A DNA stretch of 16,218 bases, taken from NCBI GenBank assembly GCA_003563755.1, contig PWUB01000320.1, forward strand, positions 1 through 16,218. The letters run 5' to 3'. A model generated the notes under the pieces. That model did no database searches. It saw nothing but the letters and a program-made list of their open reading frames with translations, and was not told the origin of the DNA. Position 1 is the stretch's first letter; every line of letters begins with the position of its first letter. The stretch comes from Clostridia bacterium (GTDB taxonomy: Bacteria; Bacillota_E; SLMV01; PUMD01). This document shows, in pieces, positions 1 through 7,300 of the stretch. The position numbers and the translations under genes were made by a program.

Positions 1-81
1 ATCCCGAACACGGCCGTTAAGCCCTCCAGCGCCGATGGTACTTGGGGGGAGACCCCCCGGAAGAGTAGGTCGCTGCCGGAT
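1..81 (+). rRNA. rrf: 5S ribosomal RNA, 3' part
   Basis: The window opens inside a 5S rRNA. The stretch matches the 3' two-thirds of bacterial 5S: the CCGAACACGG...GTTAAGCCC core at about 4-25, AGCGCCGATGGTACT at 28-42, a G-rich/C-rich hairpin at 44-60 and AGTAGGTCGCTGCCGG at 64-79. The 5' part, including the partner strand of helix I, lies outside the window, so the exact 3' end (about 79-83) is estimated. A terminator follows within about 12 bases, so this is probably the last gene of an rRNA operon. Confidence 0.95.
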
Positions 82-91
82 ACTAAATCAC

Positions 92-121
92 GACCCCACC
101 TCAACCAGGGTGGGGTCTTTT
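92..121 (+). terminator. Intrinsic terminator of the rRNA operon
   Basis: A perfect 9-bp stem, GACCCCACC (92-100) pairing with GGTGGGGTC (109-117), has an 8-base loop and is followed directly by TTTT (118-121). This is a textbook Rho-independent terminator placed just after 5S. A second, weaker hairpin, TCTCAGC/GCTGAGA (121-127 with 144-150), follows it and may be fortuitous. Confidence 0.92.
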
Positions 122-314
122 CTCAGCGTGCTGTTGATGGTGTGCTGAGACAGTCGGCGGAGACCGCCCTCATTACCACGGCCCGGACGCGAAGGAGGCC
201 TCCTCGATGAGTCGCCAAGTAGCTTCTGGACATCGTTGCCATGACCATGTTGCAAGGATCATCGGCGATCCGTCCGGTATATTGCATATAGATGTTATCG
301 CTGTGGACAGGCAC

Positions 315-334
315 TGGTATACTTGATGGTGGCA
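315..334 (+). promoter_or_regulatory. First copy of the TGGTATACT/GGTGGCA element (possible extended -10)
   Basis: TGGTATACT at 315-323 fits an extended -10 box (TGn plus TATACT). After a TGAT spacer comes GGTGGCA at 328-334. The same two blocks occur fused, without the TGAT, at 725-740. No good -35 hexamer lies 16-18 bases upstream, so promoter activity would rest on the extended -10. The element sits within a 6-bp inverted repeat (305-310/335-340). No gene starts soon after it. Confidence 0.25.
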
Positions 335-724
335 CTGTCCGATTAGGTTGAAGATTATCACCATTTTGTGTTGTCTCGTTCGGCGGCCATCGCATTCGGG
401 TGCATCACGGAAGCCTCTCGAGCAGCGCTGACAGGGTTGTTGGGTACCGTGCAGGCAGGCGAGTCTGGGTTTGGACTTACACTGCGTCTCGGCATTGCCG
501 GATCCGTGTTCATGTCCTTCTCTAGGCAGATCATGGCAGACGGGACCGCGGTTACCCTTGAGACTCCCAGGTCAGGGGAACCATTTCGGTTTTAAAGGGG
601 ACAGATAGTGCCATTACACCATCGTTTGCGTATATCATGACAGTAGGAACCCCGTCCAACCCAACGATAAGCTCGAGCGGTATCTGGTACCGCGGGGTCT
701 GGGACACAGTGGCGTTTCGGGCGG

Positions 725-740
725 TGGTATACTGGTGGCA
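725..740 (+). promoter_or_regulatory. Possible extended -10 promoter for the usp gene (second copy of the element)
   Basis: TGGTATACT at 725-733 has the TGn-TATACT form of an extended -10 box and continues into GGTGGCA at 734-740. A transcript would start near 740 and give a leader of about 58 bases before the usp ATG at 798. The expected -35 region (about 705-711) does not resemble TTGACA. A nested hairpin at 649-698 lies just upstream. The position is sensible for a promoter, but the evidence is sequence only. Confidence 0.4.
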
Positions 741-797
741 TCGCTGTGCAGGCCGACGAGCGGAGCGGTCTGAATGGCGGGGCGAGAGGAGGGAGCC

Positions 798-1253
798 ATG
801 AAGATTCTCGTCTGTTTGTCCGCGAAAGAAGACAGCACCGATGTTGTGACTTCTTTTGCATGCCGACTAGCGGAGGAATCTGCTTCTGAGGTCATTCTTC
901 TTCATGTCAACCCTGAGCGGTGGGGACACTCCAGGGGCTACATCGAAGAGCGTGAGAAGCAGAAAATGGAGGATACCCTGAATTCCTTCCCGGAGCATAT
1001 ACGACAGTTTGTCGAGCAGCCCACTCGTGTCATGGAGGAGGCAGGAGTGAGGGTCCGGGCAATGGTACTGGAGTCGGCTTCCGTACCCAAGTGCATACTG
1101 GAAGTAGGCGACCGAGAGGATGTTGATCTGATAGTTTGTGGGGCTACCATACACGGCATGGTACAGAAGCTGTTTCAGCCCAGCGTAGTATCGATGCTGT
1201 TGAACAAGAGTAGACGCCCGATTTTGGTCGTACCTTATTCTGATGAGGGGTGA
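798..1253 (+). CDS. Universal stress protein (UspA) family protein with degenerate nucleotide loop
   Basis: This 151-residue protein has the length and alpha/beta pattern of a single-domain universal stress protein: an N-terminal strand KILVCLS, strand SEVILLHVNPE, a central helix region, then EDVDLIVCGATIHG and a C-terminal strand RPILVVPYS. The ATP-binding members carry G-2x-G-9x-G(S/T). Here HG is followed by only seven residues and then PS, so the last glycine is missing and ATP binding is doubtful. An in-frame ATG at 774 lacks a ribosome site, whereas the ATG at 798 follows GAGAGGAGGGAG with good spacing, so I start there. The Ctp gene begins 55 bases after the stop with no terminator between, so the two may be co-transcribed. 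Its role is unknown beyond the family; cytoplasmic, with no membrane segment. Confidence 0.85.
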   Translation: MKILVCLSAKEDSTDVVTSFACRLAEESASEVILLHVNPERWGHSRGYIEEREKQKMEDTLNSFPEHIRQFVEQPTRVMEEAGVRVRAMVLESASVPKCILEVGDREDVDLIVCGATIHGMVQKLFQPSVVSMLLNKSRRPILVVPYSDEG

Positions 1254-1308
1254 AGGTCGGGCACAACGCCAAGACTGGTGACTGACGGATAGGAGAGGAG
1301 ATACCATC

Positions 1309-2811
1309 TTGCGTGAAGTCTCGGTTCGATACGCGGTGATGATCGCGGTTGCAGCATTCCTGTGTGGTGTCATGGTATGTGGCAGCATTTTCTTGGGAAT
1401 GCCGGGCCTTTCGATCAGGGCGGATGCAGACGCCCTCACGGATGAAGACGAGTCCGATCTCATGCATATGCTGAAGCAGACCATAGACATCATGTCCCGC
1501 AGGTCGCTCCAACCTGTCGATGAGGAGGAGCTGCTGCAGGCGGCATTGGAAGGCGTGATCTCCCACCTGCAGGATCCGTACGCCGCCATCCTGGACAAGC
1601 ATACCCTCGAGTCCATGATGGAGGATTTCCAGAATAGGGCGTACACGGGCATTGGAATCAAGATCACGACCGCCCCTGAGGGAGCGACCATCCTTGATGT
1701 CTTCGCCGATGGTCCCGCAGATCGCGCCGGACTGGCCCGCGGCGACGTGATCGTCGAGGTAGACGGCATGAAGGTTGAAGGGATGACCCTCTCCGATATA
1801 GGTTCCCTCATACGCGGCCCTGAGAACACGACCGTTGATATCACCGTCCTTAGGAACGGTCAGCCGTGGGGCCCGGTCCCGGTGGCACGTGAAGAAGTGG
1901 TTCAGCCCACCCTATCGTTGGAGACGATCGATATCGGTGAGATGACCCTGGGATACATCCTGATAGAACGGTTTGCTGAGAGCACTCCTGATGAGATGCA
2001 AGGGGCACTGCGCAGCCTGGAGGACGTCGACGGGCTCCTTATCGACCTGCGCAGCAATCTCGGCGGTATTCTTTCCTCCGCCATCCGGGTTGCAGAACAA
2101 TTGGTTTCGCCTGGCTCCATTCTTGAGACGGTGGGGCGCCACGGTACGATCGCTCAGTATTCCAGTGACACCCGAGGAGTGGACGTTCCCCTGGTCGTGT
2201 TGACGGACCGCTACACCGCAAGCGGTGCCGAGATCCTGGCAGGAGCCCTGCGAGATCGTCAGGGAGCGCTGCTGACGGGGGATGATACTTACGGCAAGGG
2301 AACGGTACAGTCGATCTTTGATCTCACGGGTGGTGGCCTGAGGATCACGACCGCGGAGTTTGTTCTGCCCTCCGGGGAGCGCATCGCGGGGGAGGGACTC
2401 ACTCCCGACCTTTACATTGCCCGTCTCGGCGGCTTCCGCCCAGGAGCGGGACATCTGCCGGTGGACGAGATCCTGTCCCCAGGTGACAGTGGGGCTGACG
2501 TGCTGCAGCTCCGACGGAGTCTGCACTCCCTGGGCTACGGTGATGAGCCTGCCTCGCACTACGATGCCGGTACCAGGCGGGCGGTAGCGCTGTTTCAGTC
2601 AGACCACGGTTTGCAGCCCACGGGTGTGGCCGACAGATGTACCCTGACCGTACTTGCTGGCCGCACGGAGTCTGCCCTCGTGCCCTTACTGGAGTACCTG
2701 GAGCAGGAGGTCAAGGATGAGCTCTTGCACCTGGAATGGGTCATTCGCGATCGTCAGATACTGCAGTCTGTACGGGTGCTGATGGCCCGTCTGCAGGGCA
2801 TCATAGAATGA
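1309..2811 (+). CDS. ctpA: S41 carboxyl-terminal processing protease with PDZ and peptidoglycan-binding domains
   Basis: A membrane-anchored serine protease of the CtpA/Prc family (S41), which cleaves proteins near their C termini outside the membrane. Order of parts: a hydrophobic N-terminal anchor (residues about 8-30), a helical region with the family motif LQDPYAAIL (87-95), a PDZ domain (about 112-190), and the S41 core with DLRSNLGG (246-253), the nucleophile Ser305 in TASGAE and the general base Lys330 in YGKG. A C-terminal PG_binding_1 module follows (about 388-450; SPGDSGADVLQLRRSL and AVALFQSDHGLQPTG), which probably tethers it to the wall, as in Bacillus CtpA. After that comes a charged helical tail of about 50 residues. 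The start is TTG at 1309, preceded by AGGAGAGGAG ending at 1300; no ATG lies near. 500 residues is normal for Ctp proteins with this extra domain. Confidence 0.93.
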   Translation: MREVSVRYAVMIAVAAFLCGVMVCGSIFLGMPGLSIRADADALTDEDESDLMHMLKQTIDIMSRRSLQPVDEEELLQAALEGVISHLQDPYAAILDKHTLESMMEDFQNRAYTGIGIKITTAPEGATILDVFADGPADRAGLARGDVIVEVDGMKVEGMTLSDIGSLIRGPENTTVDITVLRNGQPWGPVPVAREEVVQPTLSLETIDIGEMTLGYILIERFAESTPDEMQGALRSLEDVDGLLIDLRSNLGGILSSAIRVAEQLVSPGSILETVGRHGTIAQYSSDTRGVDVPLVVLTDRYTASGAEILAGALRDRQGALLTGDDTYGKGTVQSIFDLTGGGLRITTAEFVLPSGERIAGEGLTPDLYIARLGGFRPGAGHLPVDEILSPGDSGADVLQLRRSLHSLGYGDEPASHYDAGTRRAVALFQSDHGLQPTGVADRCTLTVLAGRTESALVPLLEYLEQEVKDELLHLEWVIRDRQILQSVRVLMARLQGIIE

Positions 2812-2999
2812 TCGGCATCGACCGTTAGACCGGGGCATAACGCATGCTCACAGGAGCCCGAGGCGGACGGCTGTGTGGATGCCCTTCGCTCTTACATGTT
2901 GGTTACAAGTGCAGGCTGGGGAGGATGATAGCCAGACTCGCCGAAGGTATAGGTTCGAGGTAGGTTCCTCGTGGGTTGTTCAACAATTAGTCGCAGTGG

Positions 3000-4358
3000 G
3001 TGGTACACTTGGAGTTGCAGCGAAGAACACGGAGTGGCTGCGTCGTGCTTATATTGATGATCGCTGTTTTGATCATCGGATGCAGCCATGAGCTGCCTGA
3101 TACACTGGAGATCACCGAAGATCGTCCCGGGGATTTCGTAGATGCACCCAGGGATTCCCCCGGCTCGGATAGTTCTTCGGTTCGCCCACTGAGGATATAT
3201 CTGGATGATGTGCCCATTGTTTCCCACGAGCCAACCTGGAAAGCATCATTCAGGTGCCGGAGCTCACTCACCTTCTCTATAGGGTCCACCGGTGCGGTGG
3301 TTGCCGTGTCCAAGCGGGTGCCAGATGGCCGTTACGCCGTCAGGCTCATTGATGCCTCCGGTGAAAGGATCTGGAGCAAACTCAGCACCGAACGTGCTTT
3401 TGTGAGCGGGCAAGTAAAGGTATTGGACGGTCCCGATGTGATCGTGGGAGCCGCCATGTACAACACCATGGGGTCCGGGCTGCTGAGACTCTGGGATGCC
3501 GAAGGTCAGATGCTGTTGGAGAGACGGCTGTCGGGGGTGACCTGTTTCTGGCGTTCAGCAGAGCTCCTTGCTCTTTTGAATCGCTACGACGGGAGGATGG
3601 CCCTTGTTGACCTGGGATCAGGCAGCACCCTGGGTGCGATAGATGTTGGGGTTGAGACCATCGTGGAATTCGTGGGCGGAACGGACTTGATGCTGGTGCA
3701 TACCTGGGACGAGCTCAGGCTCATCGACCAGGATGCAGACACATTGTGGAGTCAGAGCCTCATGTCTGATCTGAGGGGTGATGTGATCATCACTGACCGA
3801 GGACAGCGCATAGTCCTGACGACCGTGGATCCTGACAACACCCTGTACGTGTTTGATCGGTCCGGCCAGCTCGATTGGAAGTATATGCTGTTTCCGGGCG
3901 GTTACAACGACCTCATCCTCAGTGATGATTCGCGGCGGCTGTTGGTGTATAATGTTGGTGTGGACAGCGGGATTTTCCTGATGGACATGGATTCAGGGGA
4001 ACCCATTTGGAGACATTTCGTGCGTCCGTCTGATGAGAACACAAGGCTCCGTATCGAGGATGCGGCTTTTGGAGAAGATGGCATGGTCACAGCGCACATG
4101 GTCGTGCTCTGTGAATCGGATGACCGGGTGCAGGAGTCACACCAGCTGGTCTTCTTCTGCCCCGAGGGTGATATTGCAGGCAGGATGCGGCTGGGGACAA
4201 ACGTAGTGGTGGATCTGTCTTCTTCCGGTAATGCAGTAGTTGTGGCGTCCGCGAGCCTTCACGCAGAGATGGGTGCACGTGTCATAGATACCCTAACTTA
4301 CTACGACTTGACCCATACCCCGACGACGCCGTCTGCATCCGCATTTGAGCTCCGGTGA
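3000..4358 (+). CDS. Lipoprotein with a PQQ-like beta-propeller
   Basis: This predicted exported lipoprotein has 452 residues. The N terminus has basic residues, a hydrophobic stretch (about 15-27) and a lipobox LIIGC with Cys28 as the lipidation site. An acidic, Ser/Pro-rich linker (about 30-62) follows, then repeated blades of the PQQ-like/quinoprotein type: RLIDASGERIWSK (115-127), LRLWDAEGQMLLER (162-175), LRLIDQDADTLWSQ (239-252), LYVFDRSGQLDWKY (282-295) and IFLMDMDSGEPIWRH (325-339). Such propellers usually bind proteins and are not catalytic. The start is uncertain: a stop (TAG, 2988-2990) precedes the first candidate, GTG at 3000, and TTG at 3009 or 3015 are alternatives; none has a strong ribosome site. 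The SLH subtilase gene follows after 33 bases with no terminator, so a joint role at the cell surface is likely. The substrate or partner is unknown. Confidence 0.75.
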   Translation: MVHLELQRRTRSGCVVLILMIAVLIIGCSHELPDTLEITEDRPGDFVDAPRDSPGSDSSSVRPLRIYLDDVPIVSHEPTWKASFRCRSSLTFSIGSTGAVVAVSKRVPDGRYAVRLIDASGERIWSKLSTERAFVSGQVKVLDGPDVIVGAAMYNTMGSGLLRLWDAEGQMLLERRLSGVTCFWRSAELLALLNRYDGRMALVDLGSGSTLGAIDVGVETIVEFVGGTDLMLVHTWDELRLIDQDADTLWSQSLMSDLRGDVIITDRGQRIVLTTVDPDNTLYVFDRSGQLDWKYMLFPGGYNDLILSDDSRRLLVYNVGVDSGIFLMDMDSGEPIWRHFVRPSDENTRLRIEDAAFGEDGMVTAHMVVLCESDDRVQESHQLVFFCPEGDIAGRMRLGTNVVVDLSSSGNAVVVASASLHAEMGARVIDTLTYYDLTHTPTTPSASAFELR

Positions 4359-4391
4359 TCTGCCCCTCCCATGATCTGATTGGAGAAAGCC

Positions 4392-7300
4392 ATGAGTGAT
4401 AGGTGGAATGGATGGGCCAGCAACTGCAGGGTGATTTTCGCACTGGCCCTGATGCTGACAGCGGTGCCCATTCTACTGCTGCAAATATTTCCGCGCTCGG
4501 CCATCAGTGAGAATCCTGTGGAGGCAGCTCAGCACGACCTCTCGGATATGCATGGGCACTGGGCGGCCGCGGATGTGCGGCTCCTGAACCGGATCGGGGT
4601 CGTGGATGCCTATCCTGATGGAACGTTTGGGCCTGAGTCTCCGGTCACGAGGGCCGAAACGGCAAAGATGGCGGTGGCGGCCTTCGACGTTATGCAGATC
4701 AGTCCGGTGGATGAGAGTTCAGATGTGACGTACCCTCCGTCGAGTTACTTCGATATCGCCGATTCGCACTGGGTGCTGTCCTTTGTCTACTCCGCACAGG
4801 CAGCTGATCTGCTGTCAGGGTATCCCGACGGCACATTTCAGCCCGAGGCATACATAAGCAGAGCCGAGGTAGCAGAGGTATTCTACCGCGTATTTGGTTC
4901 CCCAGAACCAGACGAGGAGTTCCTTGATACTTACACGGATTCTGACGCGATTCCCGAATGGGCCCGCGCCTCGGTGGCCTGGTGCACCGAGGTGGGGCTG
5001 ATCTTCGGTTTCCCCGACGGCACCTTCAGGGCCGGGGCGGTTACCAGCAGGGCTGAGGCTGCGGTGATAGTGAAACGTGCGCTGCAGCTGCGCGGTTGTC
5101 TCTACACCATGCAGGGAGAAATCGTGGATGTTTCCGCTGATGCTGTTGTGATGGCACTGCCGGGTGAACAGGTGGTCGAGATTGATCTCTCGGATGCTCA
5201 GGTTCATCGCGGCGCCATCGAGATCCAGCCCGCGACGCTGCACCGCGGAGAGTACCTGTCGGTTATTCTCGATGCTTCCGGAGGGGTGGTGTGGGCAGAG
5301 GTTCCACACCTGTCTTTCTCAGCTATCCTCGAGGGTATCGACTTTGGGGGCAGCATCCTGCGGCTGCGTCCTCTTCACCCGGCCGACAACCCTGAGAATG
5401 AGATTTTGGATTCGTGGGTCGGTACAGCGTACCTTTCTGCGGGTGGCCAGGCCGATGAACTGCGCTACGCTGAACCGGTTGGCGTCCACTGGGACTCCCG
5501 CACCGAGGTATATCGGCAGGGAGCCGCCGCGAGAGTGGAGTCTCTGCGCCCGGGTGATCGAGTCAATGTCGCCCTGTGGCCCGACAGCCCCGTAGCTCGT
5601 TATGTTGACGCAGTGCGCTACGATTCGTGGGGGGTGATCGAGCAGGTTGAACCCGGCGAGAGACCGGGCACGGGGACCTTCAGCTGGCGCGGTGCTGATG
5701 GCACCCTCAACAGCGGTAGCGTAACTGCGAACACCCGCTACGAGGCATCTGGGATGAAGACAGACTTCAGTGCGCTTCGCACCGGCTACTACGTGGGAGT
5801 CGTGACCGTCCGTGGGTCTTCCCAGGTTAGCTACGTAGAGGTGTTCGGTCCCACCAGTGCAACGTCGAGGGACGACCACAGGCGGGGATCGCCTCTCTCC
5901 GGGCCGGCATTCACACCCAGCATTCATCAGCCCACCGCAGTCGACCTCCACGCCGAGGCCCCAAGCCCGGCGGCACTGCCCAGCTATACTGACGTTGGCT
6001 GGATTGTGGATGATCCGGTGCCAGGGCCGTTTGAGTCAAACAGTAGGCTGGTACGAGCTACCGCTGTGAGCGAGTACCTCGGCGTGGACGGTACAGGCGT
6101 GGTGGTTGCGGTGGTGGATACCGGGGTGGATCCTCTGACCCCACTGGTCTTCGTTGAGACCGGTGGTGGGGCACGGCTGGTGGATTGGAAGGATTTCACC
6201 GGTGGTCTGAGCCTTTCTGCCCGTGCATCCGCCGCCCCCGTCGGCCTCCTGGCCGAAGGTGACATTCTCACGAGTCATATCGTGCAGATGTCAGGGGACG
6301 AGTTTTACCTCCAGGGTGAGACCTTCACCGTGACCGGGCCCATACCGGAGGATGGTCTCCTCCGCTGCGGGTGGGTGGGAAGCAGCTTCTTCTTCCCCGG
6401 GCAGACCGTCGGTGGTGATGTCCTGGTGGCGGCGCTGAGAACCAATCCAGATGAAGGATATGATGCTCTCTACATTGATGTCGACGGGGACGGTATCCTC
6501 AGCGAGGATGAGCTCTTCCTACCAGTCAACAGGGGTGGATCTGCGGGTATTGTGGATTATTCCGACGATGATATGAAGTTGAGCGCCAACTTCGTGGTCA
6601 CCGAGATCGATCCGGATGGCCGCCTGGTGAACCTCGGTTTTGACGGAAATGGACACGGAACCCAGGTGGCAGGGGTCGTGGCTGGAACGGATTCCGGATC
6701 CTTCGGCGGCATGGCACCTGGTGTTGGGATTATGGCTCTCAAGGCCCTGTCATCGGACGGTTCCGGTAGCTGGGCTGACGTAGTTGAGGCCGTGCGATAC
6801 GCAGCCGAACACGGTGCAGACATAATAAACGTGAGTGTAACTGGACTCTATGATCTTAGCAGTGGTAGTACCCGGGAGTCCCAGATGCTAGCCGAAATAG
6901 CCCAGGAGCATGATGTGCTCATTGTAACGGCGGTGGGCAATCGGGGTCCGGGCCTTGCCACTGCTTACACTCCCGGCGATTCGCGATGGACCCTGTCGGT
7001 TGGAGCCGTGGCCCTGCCCGAAATCGTTCTGCGTGACTATGGGTACCAGCTGCCCCAGCCCACAGTATGGGAGTATAGTTCGGTGGGACCACGGGCGGAC
7101 GGAGCGCTGGCTCCTTCGCTTCTGGCCCCGGGCAGTGTTTACACGCCTGTCGCAGAGTGGCTTTCTCCTCGCGGCTGGGCATTCTTTGAGGGAACCAGTT
7201 GCGCCGCCGCCCACGTGGCTGGATCAGCTGCACTCCTGGTGGAGGCGGCCAGGGAACGTGACCTGCCCCTGAGCATGCAGGGGGTCAAGCGTGCCCTCGA

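Larger units (their letters stand above)
122..797. other. Long stretch without a convincing gene between 5S and the usp gene
   Basis: I find no credible protein or tRNA gene here. The open frames present (for example a 75-codon frame at 368-595) have no Shine-Dalgarno sequence and resemble no family I know. What can be seen: a hairpin after the terminator (121-150), a 6-bp inverted repeat GGACAG/CTGTCC (305-310 with 335-340) around the first TGGTATACT element, a nested structure at 649-698 (outer ACCCC/GGGGT, inner GCGGTA/TACCGC at 677-693), and a second TGGTATACT element at 725-733. It is probably regulatory or decayed sequence downstream of the rRNA operon. Confidence 0.5.

Noticed and set aside
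368..595. 75-codon + strand frame in the region behind the rRNA operon
   Set aside because: No Shine-Dalgarno sequence precedes its ATG, its composition is unremarkable and it resembles no known family.
867..1844. 325-codon open frame on the minus strand across usp and ctpA
   Set aside because: It lies fully antisense to two well-supported genes, has no ribosome site or family resemblance, and is low-complexity Ser/Arg-rich as expected for a shadow frame in GC-rich DNA.
2918..2963. GGGGAGG followed by a 12-codon frame (ATG at 2925) upstream of the lipoprotein, as a leader peptide
   Set aside because: The ATG touches the purine tract with no spacing, so it would not be initiated normally, and no attenuator-like hairpins with a T-run follow.
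2953..2971. tRNA fragment suggested by GGTTCGAGG and a short CGAGG/CCTCG hairpin
   Set aside because: No acceptor, D or anticodon arms can be built around it.
2976..2986. Palindrome TTGTTCAACAA as an operator for the lipoprotein gene
   Set aside because: It is short and there is no convincing promoter next to it; a match of this size is expected by chance.
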